Of a stretch of DNA of 64,000 nucleotides, positions 31,990 to 44,400 are shown one piece after another (positions within the stretch are counted from its first letter, which is position 1; each line of letters starts with the position of its first letter). The notes beneath the pieces were generated by a model. The model was not told the DNA's origin. It saw only the letters and a list, made by a program, of their open reading frames with translations, and did not search any database. The translations under genes and the position numbers were made by a program. The stretch is from Aplectana chamaeleonis (taxonomy: Eukaryota > Nematoda > Chromadorea > Rhabditida > Cosmocercidae), in assembly GCA_029168955.1 (NCBI GenBank), contig JAPDOI010000417.1, positions 1 through 64,000 of the forward strand, read 5' to 3'.

Positions 31990-32115
31990 ATAAATGTAAG
32001 TTACATGTAACATAAGTGTAACTTACATGTAATATAAATATATGTTACATGTAATATAAATGTATGTTACTTGAAACATTCAAGTAAGTTACATTTATAT
32101 TACGAGTAACTTGCT
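31990..32115. repeat. Second GTTACATGTAA cluster
   Basis: At least six TTACATGTAA or TTACTTGAAAC units in about 125 bp, alternating with ATATAAATGTA. The block mirrors the end of the first cluster and may form the other terminus of one element spanning 31,460-32,115. Duplicated at 60,994-61,119. Confidence 0.6.
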
Positions 32116-32555
32116 TTGATTTTTCTGAGTAGAGTGGATATTGTGATGCGCGCGAAGCGCGCGCCAGATTTGGCTTCAAAGGCATCGTTCCCGATGGATG
32201 TCGTTCTCAAGCTTTCCAGATATAATGAGAGCTCTAGTACCCTGTATAACAGCAACGTTGAAAAAACCGAGAGAAAATCACCGGAAACTCGTTTTTCAGA
32301 CCGAAAATATCTCAATCGAAGCAAGAGTCGATCGTTAGAGATCGCTGTTTTGGCCAACGATCTCACGATCAAATGAACTTTATTATTCTTTCAAGAGAAT
32401 TGCCGAGAAGAGAATTTTAATCGATGTGTGTAGAAAAGTCATTCCTTACGTAATCGTATGGTATATCCCACCCATCCTCGTTCCCTTCAGTTGTACTGTA
32501 TCAATTGTTGATCAGTTACTTATATGATGGCTGGCAGCAAATTGTGCCAGATGAC

Positions 32556-32693
32556 TGACGGAGGGCCGACCTCTTTTGACGGAATTTGAGACAGTCGACC
32601 TCATTTATCTTTACATTAACGCATTTTCAACCGAACAAACTCTCCCTACGTTCTTAGGTGGGGCCAGAAAAGCATCCGAACCGAAAAAAGACG
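32556..32693 (+). CDS. Candidate exon A of an unrecognised gene (duplicated)
   Basis: A frame open from about 32,556 ends in phase 1 at GACG|GTGAGT, a good donor. It joins in phase to an exon at 32,920 behind a strong TTTTTTTCAG acceptor. The residues include LIYLYINAFSTEQTLPTFLG and ARKASEPKKD. No start codon is present; an acceptor TTCTTAG at 32,659 could define a much shorter exon. No family recognised. The same arrangement exists at 61,560-61,697. Confidence 0.25.
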
Positions 32694-32919
32694 GTGAGTG
32701 GTTTTCAGCGCGTGCCTTTAACTCGCCCACGCGCAACTATGCGATTCCAAAATCGAAATTCGGAATAACTGTGGAGATGCGGTTTTTTTACCACGGGAAA
32801 GAGCGTAAAAAGTTGGGGTATACACCCAAAAATGGTTCGGAATGATTCCTTTGCACTCGAGAAAAATGGAGAAAACCACGTGATTTTGGTCGAAAAACTG
32901 TTAATCTCCTTTTTTTCAG

Positions 32920-32969
32920 TCGGCGTTCATGATCTTGAGCTACCACTTAAAATTGAGCTAGGAACCTAA
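32920..32969 (+). CDS. Candidate last exon B of the same unrecognised gene
   Basis: Begins after CCTTTTTTTCAG and reads 16 codons to TAA (GVHDLELPLKIELGT after the junction codon). The 226-nt intron is in the normal range. The support is splice-site quality and phase only; the same is present in the right copy at 61,924-61,973. Confidence 0.25.
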
Positions 32970-33088
32970 TTTTTTGGCAGGGGGCTGGAAATGGATGCAG
33001 CTAGATCCTATTCAATTTTGGAGTTAAAAGCTCAATTTTAGCGGAACCTCAGAATTGAGGGCTAAGACGGGTAAAAACATGTAAACAT

Positions 33089-33212
33089 GCTATTGTAAAC
33101 CATCCGACGTTCACTGAACTTTAAAAATGAACTAATGAAAATCAACACTGTTATTGATAGGCTCCTGCCAAAGATTGTTTCCTCTTTGAGACGGTTGGTG
33201 TGAATAGGATTT
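33089..33212. other. Junction between the duplicated segment and the satellite
   Basis: About 125 bp with no counterpart elsewhere in the window. In the right copy this sequence is not reached; a Helitron-like end begins instead. Confidence 0.6.
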
Positions 33213-35200
33213 GAGGTGTGCGCAAGATGCCGCAGAAAGTGTGGCGGACCCAAATGAAAGTGCGCTGAACGCCGTAGAAAGTGTGCTGAACCATAGTGGG
33301 AGTGCGCAGGACGCCGTAGGAAATGTACGGGACCCCAGTGGGAGTGCGCAGAACGCTGCAGAAAGTGTGCGGGGCCCGAGTGGGATTGCGCCGGACGCCG
33401 TAGAAAGTGTGCGGGATCCATGTGGTAGTGCGCAAGATGCCGCAGAAAGTGTGTGGGACCCAAATGAGAGTGCGCTGAAAGCCGTAGAAGGTGTGCGGGA
33501 CCCCAGTGGGAGTGCGCAGGACGGCGCAGAAGGTGTGCGAGCCACCAAAGGGAATGCGCAAGATGTCGTAGAAAGTGTGCGGGACCATTGTGGGAGTGAG
33601 CAGGACACCGTAGGAAATGTATGGGACCCCAGTGGGAGCGCGCAGAACGCCGCAGAAAGTGTGCGGAACCCAAGGTAAAATGCGCCGGACGCCGTAGAAA
33701 GTGTGCTGGACCCATGTGGGAGTGCGCAAGATGCCGCAGAAAGTGTGGCGGACCCAAACGAGAAAAAGTGGAACGCCGTAAAAAGTGTGCGGGACCCAAG
33801 TGAGAGTGCGCCGAACGCCACAGAAAGTGTGTGGGATCCAAGTGGGAGTGCGCCGGACGCCGCAGAAAGTGTGTGGGACCCAAATGAGAGTGCGCTGAAC
33901 GTCGTAGAAAGTGTGCGGGACCCCAGTGGGAGTGCGCCGGACGCCGTAGAAAGTGTGCGGGACCATGGTGGGAGTGCGCAGGACACCGTAGGAAATGTAC
34001 GGGACCCCAGTGGGAGTGCGCAGAACGGCGCAGAGAGTGTGCGGGCCACCAAAGGGAATGCGCAGGATGTCGTAGAAAGTGTGCGGGACCATTGTGGGAG
34101 TGAGCAGGACACCGTTGGAAATGTACGGGACCCCAGTGGGAGCGCGCAGAACGCCGCAGAAAGTGTGTGCGGAACCCAAGGTAAAATGCGCCGGACGCCG
34201 TAGAAAGTGTGCGGGACCCCAGTGGGAGTGCGCAGGACGGCGCAGAGAGTGTGCGGGCCACCAAAGGGAATGCGCAGGATGTCGTAGAAAGTGTGCGGGA
34301 CCATTGTGGGAGTGAGCAGGACACCGTAGGAAATGTACGGGACCCCAGTGGGAGCGCGCAGAACGCCGCAGAAAGTGTGCGGAACCCAAGGTAAAATGCG
34401 CCGGACGCCGTAGAAAGTGTGTGGGACCCCAGTGGGAGTGCGCAGGACGGCGCAGAGAGTGTGTGGGCCACCAAAGGGAATGCGCAGGATGTCGTAGAAA
34501 GTGTGTGGGACCATTGTGGGAGTGCGCAGGACGCCGTAGGAAATGTGTGGGACCCCAGTGGGAGCGCGCAGAACGCCGCAGAAAGTGTGCGGAACCCAAG
34601 GGTAAATGCGCCGGACGCCGTAGAAAGTGTGCGGGACCCATGTGGGAGTGCGCAAGATGCCGCAGAAAGTGTGGTGGACCCAAACGAGAGTGCGCGGAAC
34701 GCCGTAGAAAGTGTGCGACACCCAAGTGGGAGTGCGCCGGACGCCGCAGAAGGTGTGCGGGACCCATGTGGGAGTGCGCAAGATGCCGCAGAAAGTGTGT
34801 GGGACCCAAATGAGAGTGCGCTGAACGCCGTAGAAAGTGTGCGGGACCCCAGTGGGAGTGCGCAGGACCCCAGTGGGAGTGCGCAGGACGGCGCAGAAGG
34901 TGTGCGAGCCACCAAAGGGAATGCGCAGGATGTCGTAGAAAGTGTGCGGGACCATTGTGGGAGTGAGCAGGACATCGTAGGAAATGTACGGGACCCCAGT
35001 GGGAGCGCGCAGAACGCCGCAGAAAGTGTGCGGAACCCAAGGTAAAATGCGCCGGACGCCGTAGAAAGTGTGCGGGACCCATGTGGGAGTGCGCAAGATG
35101 CCGCAGAAAGTGTGTGGGACCCAAATGAGAGTGCGCTGAACGCCGTAGAAAGCGTGCGGGACCCCAGTGGGAGTGCGCAGGACGGCGTTGAAAGTGTGCG
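33213..35200. repeat. Satellite sub-domain A (left edge, mixed higher-order units)
   Basis: Mostly 210- and 294-bp higher-order units. The block from about 34,600 to 35,280, with GTGTGGTGGACCCAAACGAG, GCGACACCCAAG and GTGTTTCGGACCC variants, recurs near the right edge at 52,440-54,410. The two array edges are therefore related. Confidence 0.7.
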
Positions 35201-35690
35201 GGACCCAAGGGGAGCGCGCCGGACGCCGCAGAAAGTGTTTCGGACCCAAACGAGAGTGCGCGGAACGCCGTAGAAAGTGTGCGAGACCCAAGTGGGAGTG
35301 CGCCGGACGCCGCAGAAAGTGTGCGGGACCCAAGTGGGAGTGCGCCGGACGCCGCAGAAAGTGTGCGGGACCCAAGGGGAGCGCGCCGGACGCCGCAGAA
35401 AGTGTGGCGGACCCAAACGAGAGTGCGCGGAACGCCGTAGAAAGTGTGCGAGACCCAAGTGGGAGTGCGCCGGACGCCGCAGAAAGTGTGCGGGACCCAA
35501 GTGGGAGTGCGCCGGACGCCGCAGAAAGTGTGCGGGACCCAAGTGGGAGTGCGCCGGACGCCGCAGAAAGTGTGTGGGACCCAAGGGGAGCGCGCCGGAC
35601 GCCGCAGAAAGTGTGCGGGACCCAAGTGGGAGTGCGCCGGACGCCGCAGAAAGTGTGCGGGACCCAAGGGGAATGCGCAGGATGTCGTAG
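35200..35690. repeat. Satellite sub-domain B (homogeneous 42-bp monomers)
   Basis: About 12 consecutive near-canonical monomers (GGACGCCGCAGAAAGTGTGC / GGGACCCAAGTGGGAGTG) without higher-order structure. A matching block ends the array at 54,310-54,945. Confidence 0.75.
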
Positions 35691-37545
35691 AAAGTGTGCG
35701 GGACCATAGTGGGAGTGCGCAGAACGCCGCAGAAAGTGTGCGGAACCCAAGGTAAAATGCGCCGAACGCCGTAGAAAGTGTGTGGGACCCATGTGGGAGT
35801 GCGCAAGATGCTGCAGAAAGTGTGGCGGACCCAAATAAGAAAAAGTGGAACGCCGTAGAAAGTGTGCGGGACCCAAGTGAGAGTGCTCCGGACGCCACAG
35901 AAAGTGTGTGGGATCCAAGTGGGAGTGCGCCGGACGCCGCAGAAAGTGTGTGGAACCCATGGTAAAATGCGCCGAACGCCGTAGAAAGTGTGTGGGACCC
36001 ATGTGGGAGTGCGCAAGATGCCGCAGAAAGTGTGGCGGACCCAAATAAGAGTGGAACGCCGTAGAAAGTGTGCGGGACCCATAGTGAGAGTGCTCCGGAC
36101 GCCACAGTAAGTGTGCGAGACCCAAGTGGGAGTGCGCCGGACGCCGCAGAAAGTGTGCGGGACCCAAGTGGGAGTGCAGCCGGACGCCGCAGAAAGTGTG
36201 CGGACCCAAGTGGGAGTGCGCCGGACGCCGCAGAAAGTGTGCGGGACCCAAGGAATGCGCAGGATGTCGTAGAAAGTGTGCGGACCCATAGTGGGAGTGC
36301 GCAGAACGCCGCAGAAAGTGTGCGGAACCCAAGGTAAAATGCGCCGAACGCCGTAGAAAGTGTGTGGGACCCATGTGGGAGTGCGCAAGATGCCGCAGAA
36401 AGTGTGGCGGACCCAAATGGGAAAAAGTGCGCAGAACGCCGTAGAAAGTGTGCGGGACCCAAGTGAGAGTGCGCTGGACGCCACAGAAAGTGTGTGGGAC
36501 CCATGTGGGAGTGCGCCGGACGCCGCAGAAAGTGTGCGGAACCCAAGGTAAAATGCGCCGGACGCCGTAGAAAGTGTGTGGGACCCATGTGGGAGTGCGC
36601 AAGATGCCGCAGAAAGTGTGGCGGACCCAAATAAGAAAAAGTGGAACGCCGTAGAAAGTGTGCGGGACCCAAGTGAGAGTGCGCAGGACGCCACAGAAAG
36701 TGTGTGGGATCCAAGTGGGAGTGCGCCGGACGCCGCAGAAAGTGTGCGGAACCCAAGGTAAAATGCGCCGAACGCCGTAGAAAGTGTGTGGGACCCATGT
36801 GGGAGTGCGCAAGATGCCGCAGAAAGTGTGGCGGACCCATAATGGGAGTGCGCAGGACGCCGTAGAAAGTGTGCGGGACCCATGGGAGTGCTCCGGACGC
36901 CACAGTAAGTGTGTGGGACCCAAGTGGGAGTGCGCCGGACGCCGCAGAAAGTGTGTGGGACCCAAGTGGGAGTGCGCCGGACGCCGCAAAACGTTTGCGG
37001 CACCCAAGTAGGAGTGCTCCAAACGCCGCAGAAGGTGTGTGTGACCCAAGGAATGCGCAGGATGTCGTAGAAAGTGTGCGGACCATAGTGGGAGTGCGCA
37101 GAACGCCGCAGAAAGTGTGCGGGACCCAAGGTAAAATGCGCCGAACGCCGTAGAAAGTGTGTGGGACCCATGTGGGAGTGCGCAAGATGCCGCAGAAAGT
37201 GTGGCGGACCCAAATAAGAAAAAGTGGAACGCCGTAGAAAGTGTGTGGGACCCATGTGGAGAGTGCGCCGGACGCCACAGAAAGTGTGTGGGATCCAAGT
37301 GGAGTGCGCCGGACGCCGCAGAAAGTGTGCGGAACCCAAGGTAAATGCGCCGGACGCCGTAGAAAGTGTGTGGGACCCATGTGGGAGTGCGCAAGATGCC
37401 GCAGAAAGTGTGGCGGACCCAAATAAGAAAAAGTGGAACGCCGTAGAAAGTGTGCGGGACCCAAGTGAGAGTGCTCCGGACGCCACAGAAAGTGTGGGAC
37501 CCAAGTGGGAGTGCGCCGGACGCCGCAGAAAGTGTGTGGGACCCA
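35690..37545. repeat. Satellite sub-domain C1 (AATAAGAAAAAGTGG variant)
   Basis: 210-bp (5-monomer) units marked by CAAATAAGAAAAAGTGGAAC at about 35,834, 36,630, 37,211 and 37,421. The variant introduces plus-strand stops and is confined to C1 and C2 (39,950-41,450), apart from one relative at 33,757. Confidence 0.75.
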
Positions 37546-39950
37546 AATGAGAGTGCGCAGAACGTCGTAGAAAGTGTGCGGGACCCCAGTGGGAGTGCGC
37601 CGGACGCCGTAGAAAGTGTGCGGGACCATGGTGGGAGTGCGCAGGACACCGTAGGAAATGTACGTGACCCCAGTGGGAGCGCGCAGAACGCCGCAGAAAG
37701 TGTGCGGAACCCAAGGTAAACTGCGCCGGATGCCGTAGAAAGTGTGCGGGACCCATGTGGGAGTGCGCAAGATGCCGCAGAAAGTGTGTGGGACCCAAAT
37801 GAGAGTGCGCTGAACGCCGCAGAAAGTGTGCGGGACCCCAGTGGGAGTGCGCAGGACGGCGCAGAGAGTGTGTGGGCCACCAAAGGGAATGCGCAGGATG
37901 CCGTAGAAAGTGTGTGGGACCATTGTGGGAGTGAGCAGGACACCGTAGGAAATGTACGGGACCCCAGTGGGAGCGCGCAGAACGCCGCAGAAAGTGTGTG
38001 GGACCCTGTGTTATAAGGGTGCGCAGGACGCCGTAGAAAGTGTGCGGGACCCATGTGGGAGTGCGCAAGATGCCGCAGAAAGTGTATGGGACCCAGAAGA
38101 GAGTGCGCTGAACGCCGTAGAAAGTGTGCGGGACCCCAGTGGGAGTGCGCAGGACGGCGTAGAGAGTGTGCGGGCCACCAAAGGGAATGCGCAGGATGTC
38201 GTAGAAAGTGTGCGGGACCATTGTGGGAGTGCGCAGGACACCGTAGAGAAATGTACGGGACCCTAGTGGGAGCGCGCAGAACGCCGCAGAAAGTGTGTGG
38301 AACCCATGGTAAAATGCGCCGGACGCCGTAGAAAGTGTGCGGGACCCCAGTGGGAGTGCGCAGGACGGCGCAGAGAGTGTGCGGGCCACCAAAGGGAATG
38401 CGCAGGATGTCGTAGAAAGTGTGCGGGATCATTGTGGGAGTGAGCAGGACACCGTAGGAAATGTACGGGACCCCAGTGGGAGCGCGCAGAACGCCGCAGA
38501 AAGTGTGCGGAACCCAAGGTAAAATGCGCCGTACGCCGTAGAAAGTGTGCGGGACCCCAGTGGGAGTGCGCAGGACGGCGCAGAGAGTGTGCGGGCCACC
38601 AAAGGGAATGCGCAGGACGTCGTAGAAAGTGTGCGGGACCATTGTGGGGAGTGCGCAGGACACCGTAGGAAATGTACGGGACCCCAGTGGGAGTGCGCAG
38701 AACGCCGCAGAAAGTGTGTGGAACCCAAGGTAAAATGCGCCGAACGCCGTAGAAAGTGTGCGGGACCCATGTGGGAGTGCGCAGGACGGCGCAGAAGGTG
38801 TGCGAGCCACCAAAGGGAATGCGCAGGATGTCGTAGAAAGTGTGCGGGACCATTGTGGGAGTGAGCAGGACACCGTAGGAAATGTACGGGACCCCAGTGG
38901 GAGCGCGCAGAACGCCGCAGAAAGTGTGCGGAACCCTAGGTTAAATGCGCCGGACGCCGTAGAAAGTGTGCGGGACCCATGTGGGAGTGCGCAAGATGCC
39001 GCAGAAAGTGTATGGGACCCAGAAGAGAGTGCGCTGAACGCCGTAGAAAGTGTGCGGGACCCCAGTGGGAGTGCGCAGGACGGCGCAGAGAGTGTGCGGG
39101 CCACCAAAGGGAATGCGCAGGATGTCGTAGAAAGTGTGCGGGACCATTGTGGGAGTGAGCAGGACACCGTAGGAAATGTACGGGACCCCAGTGGGAGCGC
39201 GCAGAACGCCGCAGAAAGTGTGCGGAACCCAAGGTAAAATGCGCCGGACGCCGTAGAAAGTGTGCGGGACCCCAGTGGGAGTGCGCAGGACGGCGCAGAG
39301 AGTGTGCGGGCCACCAAAGGGAATGCGCAGGATGTCGTAGAAAGTGTGCGGGATCATTGTGGGAGTGAGCAGGACACCGTAGGAAATGTACGGGACCCCA
39401 GTGGGAGCGCGCAGAACGCCGCAGAAAGTGTGCGGAACCCAAGGTTAAATGCGCCGGACGCCGTAGAAAGTGTGCGGGACCTATGTGGGAGTGCGCAAGA
39501 TGCCGCAGAAAGTGTGTGGGACCCAAATGAGAGTGCGCTGAACGCCGTAGAAAGTGTGCGGGACCCCAGTGGGAGTGCGCAGGACGGCGCAGAGAGTGTG
39601 CGGGCCACCAAAGGGAATGCGCAGGATGTCGTAGAAAGTGTGCGGGACTATTGTGGGAGTGAGCAGGACACCGTAGGAGATGTACGGGACCCCAGTGGGA
39701 GCGCGCAGAACGCCGCAGAAAGTGTGCGGAACCCAAGGTAAAATGCGCCGGACGCCGTAGAAAGTGTGCGGGACCCCAGTGGGAGTGCGCAGGACGGCGC
39801 AGAGAGTGTGCGGGCCACCAAAGGGAATGCGCAGGATGTCGTAGAAAGTGTGCGGGACCATTGTGGGAGTGAGCAGGACACCGTAGGAAATGTACGGGAC
39901 CCCAGTGGGAGCGCGCAGAACGCCGCAGAAAGTGTGCGGAACCCAAGGTT
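37545..39950. repeat. Satellite sub-domain D1 (210/294-bp higher-order units)
   Basis: Unit boundaries marked by CAAGGTAAAATG or TAGGTTAAATG fall at about 38,310, 38,520, 38,731, 38,941, 39,235, 39,445, 39,739 and 39,949, i.e. spacings of 210, 211, 210, 294, 210, 294, 210. Confidence 0.8.
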
Positions 39951-41450
39951 AAATGCGCCGGACGCCGTAGAAAGTGTGCGGGACCCAAGTGAGAGTGCTC
40001 CGGACGCCACAGTAAGTGTGCGAGACCCAAGTGGGAGGGCGCCGGACGCCGCAGAAAGTGTGCGGGACCCAAGTGGGAGTGCGCCGGGCGCCGCACAAAG
40101 TGTGCGGGACCCATGTGGGAGTGCGCCGGACGCCGCAGAAAGTGTGCGGGACCCATGTGGAGTGCGCAGGATGTCGTAGAAAGTGTGCGGACCATAGTGG
40201 GAGTGCGCAGAACGCCGCAGAAAGTGTGCGGAACCCAAGGTAAAATGCGCCGAACGCCGTAGAAAGTGTGTGGGACCCATGTGGGAGTGCGCAAGATGCC
40301 GCAGAAAGTGTGGCGGACCCAAATAAGAAAAAGTGGAACGCCGTAGAAAGTGTGCGGGACCCAAGTGAGAGTGCTCCGGACGCCACAGAAAGTGTGTAGG
40401 ATCCAAGTGGGAGTGCGCCGGACGCCGCAGAAAGTGTGCGGAACCCAAGGTAAAATGCGCCGGACGCCGTAGAAAGTGTGTGGGACCCATGTGGGAGTGC
40501 GCAAGATGCCGCAGAAAGTAAGGCGGACCCAAATAAGAAAAAGTGGAACGCCGTAGAAAGTGTGCGGGACCCAAGTGAGAGTGCTCCGGACGCCACAGAA
40601 AGTGTGTGGGATCCAAGTGGGAGTGCGCCGGACGCCGCAGAAAGTGTGTGGAACCCATAGGTAAAATGCGCCGAACGCCGTAGAAAGTGTGTGGGACCCA
40701 TGTGGGAGTGCGCAAGATGCCGCAGAAAGTGTGGCGGACCCAAATAAGAAAAAGTGGAACGCCGTAGAAAGTGTGCGGGACCCAAGTGAGAGTGCGCCGG
40801 ACGCCACAGTAAGTGTGCGAGACCCAAGTGGGAGTGCGCCGGACGCCGCAGAAAGTGTGCGGGACCCATGTGGGAGTGCGCCGGACGCCGCAGAAAGTGT
40901 GCGGGACCCATATGGGAGTGCGCCGGACGCCGCAGAAAGTGTGTGGGACCCATAGGGGAATGCGCAGGATGTCGTAGAAAGTGTGCGGACCATAGTGCGA
41001 GTGCGCAGAACGCCGCAGAAAGTGTGCGGAACCCAAGGTAAAATGCGCCGAACGCCGTAGAAAGTGTGTGGGACCCATGGGAGTGCGCAAGATGCCGCAG
41101 AAAGTGTGGCGGACCCAAATAAGAAAAAGTGGAACGCCGTAGAAAGTGTGCGGGACCCAAGTGAGAGTGCTCCGGACGCCACAGAAAGTGTGTGGGACCC
41201 ATATGGGAGTGCGCCGGACGCCGCAGAAAGTGTGCGGAACCCAAGGTAAAATGCGCCGGACGCCGTAGAAAGTGTGTGGGACCCATGTGGGAGTGCGCAA
41301 GATGCCGCAGAAAGTGTGGCGGACCCAAATAAGAAAAAGTGGAACGCCGTAGAAAGTGTGCGGGACCCAAGTGAGAGTGCTCCGGACGCCACAGAAAGTG
41401 TGTGGGATCCAAGTGGGAGTACGCCGGACGCCGCAGAAAGTGTGTGGGAC
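39950..41450. repeat. Satellite sub-domain C2 (AATAAGAAAAAGTGG variant)
   Basis: The marker occurs at about 40,323, 40,533, 40,743, 41,118 and 41,328, mostly 210 bp apart. Second block of the C type, separated from C1 by D1. Confidence 0.75.
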
Positions 41451-44400
41451 CCAAATGAGAGTGCGCTGAACGTCGTAGAAAGTGTGCGGGACCCCAGTGG
41501 GAGTGCGCCGGACGCCGTAGAAAGTGTGCGGGACCATGGTGGGAGTGCGCAGGACACCGTAGGAAATGTGCGTGACCACAGTGGGAGCGCGCAGAACGCC
41601 GCAGAAAGTGTGCGGAACCCAAGGTAAAATGCGCCGGATGCCGTAGAAAGTGTGCGGGACCCATGTGGGAGTGCGCAAGATGCCACAGAAAGTGTGTTGG
41701 ACCCAAATGAGAGTGCGCTGAACGCCGCAGAAAGTGTGCGGGACCCCAGTGGGAGTGCGCAGGACGGCGCAGAGAGTGTGCGGGCCACCAAAGGGAATGC
41801 GCAGGATGTCGTAGAAAGTGTGCGGGACCATTGTGGGAGTGAGCAGGACACCGTAGGAAATGTGCGTGGACCCCAGTGGGAGTGCGCAGAACGCCGCAGA
41901 AAGTGTGCGGAACCCATAGGTTAAATGCGCCGGACGCCGTAGAAAGTGTGCGGGACCCATGTGGGAGTGCGCAAGATGCCGCAGAAAGTGTATGGGACCC
42001 AGGAGAGAGTGCGCTGAACGCCGTAGAAAGTGTGCGGGACCCCAGTGGGAGTGCGCAGGACGGCGCAGAGAGTGTGCGGGCCACCAAAGGGAATGCGCAG
42101 GATGTCGTAGAAAGTGTGCGGGACCATTGTGGGAGTGAGCAGGACACCGTAGGAAATGTACGGGACCCCAGTGGGAGGTGCGCAGAACGCCGCAGAAAGT
42201 GTGCGGAACCCAAGGTAAAATGCGCCGGACGCCGTAGAAAGTGTGCGGGACCCCAGTGGGAGTGCGCAGGACGGCGCAGAGAGTGTGTGGGCCACCAAAG
42301 GGAATGCGCAGGATGTCGTAGAAAGTGTGTGGGACCCATTGTGGGAGTGCGCAGGACACCGTAGGAAATGTACGGGTCCCCAGTGGGAGTGCGCAGAACG
42401 CCGCAGAAAGTGTGCGGAACCCAAGGTTAAATGCGCCGGACGCCGTAGAAAGTGTGCGGGACCCATGTGGGAGTGCGCAAGATGCCGCAGAAAGTGTGTG
42501 GGACCCAAATGAGAGTGCGCTGAACGCCGTAGAAAGTGTGCGGGGCCCCAGTGGGAGTGCGCAGGACGGCGCAGAGAGTGTGCGGGCCACCAAAGGAATG
42601 CGCAGGATGTCGTAGAAAGTGTGCGGGACCATTGTGGGAGTGAGCAGGACACCGTAGGAAATGTACGGGACCCCAGTGGGAGCGCGCAGAACGCCGCAGA
42701 AAGTGTGCGGAACCCAAGGTAAAATGCGCCGTACGCCGTAGAAAGTGTGCGGGACCCCAGTGGGAGTGCGCAGGACGGCGCAGAGAGTGTGCGGGCCACC
42801 AAAGGCAATGCGCACGATGTCGTAGAAAGTGTGCGGGACCATTGTTGGGAGTGCGCAGGACACCGTAGGAAATGTACGGGACCCCAGTGGGAGCGCGCAG
42901 AACGCCGCAGAAAGTGTGCGGAACCCAAGGTAAAATGCGCCGAACGCCGTAGAAAGTGTGCGGGACCCATGTGGGAGTGCGCAGGACGGCGCAGAAGGTG
43001 TGCGAGCCACCAAAGGGAATGCGCAGGATGTCGTAGAAAGTGTGCGGGACCATTGTGGGAGTGAGCAGGACACCGTAGGAAATGTACGGGACCCCAGTGG
43101 GAGCGCGCAGAACGCCGCAGAAAGTGTGCGGAACCCTAGGTTAAATGCGCCGGACGCCGTAGAAAGTGTGCGGGACCCATGTGGGAGTGCGCAAGATGCC
43201 GCAGAAAGTGTATGGGACCCAGAAGAGAGTGCGCTGAACGCCGTAGAAAGTGTGCGGGACCCCAGTGGGAGTGCGCAGGACGGCGCAGAGAGTGTGCGGG
43301 CCACCAAAGGAATGCGCAGGATGTCGTAGAAAGTGTGCGGGACCATTGTGGGAGTGAGCAGGACACCGTAGAAATGTACGGGACCCCAGTGGGAGCGCGC
43401 AGAACGCCGCAGAAAGTGTGTGGAACCCTAGGTTAACATGCGCCGGACGCCGTAGAAAGTGTGTGGGACCCATGTGGAGTGCGCAAGATGCCACAGAAAG
43501 TGTGTGGGACCCAAATGAGAGTGCGCTGAACGCCGCAGAAAGTGTGTGGGACCCCAGTGGGAGTGCGCAGGACGGCGCAGAGAGTGTGCGGGCCACCAAA
43601 GGGAATGCGCAGGATGTCGTAGAAAGTGTGTGGGACCATTGTGGGAGTGCGCAGGACACCGTAGGAAATGTGTGGGACCCCAGTGGGAGCGCGCAGAACG
43701 CCGCAGAAAGTGTGTGGGAACCCATATAGGTTAAATGCGCCGGACGCCGTGAAAGTGTGTGGGACCCGTATGGGGTGCGCAAGATGCCGCAGAAAGTGTA
43801 TGGGACCCATATGGAGAGTGCGCTGAACGCCGTAGAAAGTGTGTGCGGGACCCATATGGGAGCGGAGTGCGCAGGACGGCGCAGAGAGTGTGTGGGCCAC
43901 CAAAGGGAATGCGCAGGATGTCGTAGAAAGTGTGCGGGACCCATCGTGGGGAGTGAGCAGGACACCGTAGGAAATGTACGGGACCCCAGTGGGAGCGCGC
44001 AGAACGCCGCAGAAAGTGTGCGGAACCCAAGGTAAATGCGCCGGACGCCGTAGAAAGTGTGCGGGACCCCAGTGGGAGTGCGCAGGACGGCGCAGAGAGT
44101 GTGCGGGCCACCAATGGAATGCGCAGGATGTCGTAGAAAGTGTGCGGGATCATTGTGGGAGTGCGCCGGACGCCGTAGAAAGTGTAATGGGACCCATATG
44201 GGAGTGCGCAGAACGCCGCAGAAAGTGTGCGGAACCCAAGGTTAAATGCGCCGGACGCCGTAGAAAGTGTGCGGGACCCATGTGGGAGTGCGCAAGATGC
44301 CGCAGAAAGTGTGTGGGACCCAAATGAGAGTGCGCTGAACGCCGTAGAAAGTGTGCGGGACCCCAGTGGAGTGCGCAGGACGGCGCAGAGAGTGTGCGGG

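Larger units (their letters stand above)
26465..33088 (+). repeat. Left copy of the 6.6-kb segmental duplication
   Basis: Directly repeated at 55,481-62,092 with scattered SNPs and 1-5-bp indels (about 99% identical by eye). Examples of differences are near 26,785 (CCCCC versus CCCC), 28,604 and 30,408-30,455. It contains the hAT-like element, an AT-rich TTCGAA tract, a GC-rich block, the TTACATGTAA palindrome cluster and a possible exon pair. The left edge coincides with the hAT-like terminus; the right edge is at TAAACAT|G, 125 bp before the satellite. Confidence 0.95.

Noticed and set aside
33132..39317. 2,061-codon minus-strand open frame and its 1,776-, 1,590-, 1,232- and 1,132-codon relatives
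   Set aside because: Pure consequence of a stop-free 42-bp satellite: all three minus frames are open, indels switch between them freely, and the plus strand is nearly as open. There is no unique N- or C-terminal domain; the C-terminus simply runs into the flanking DNA.
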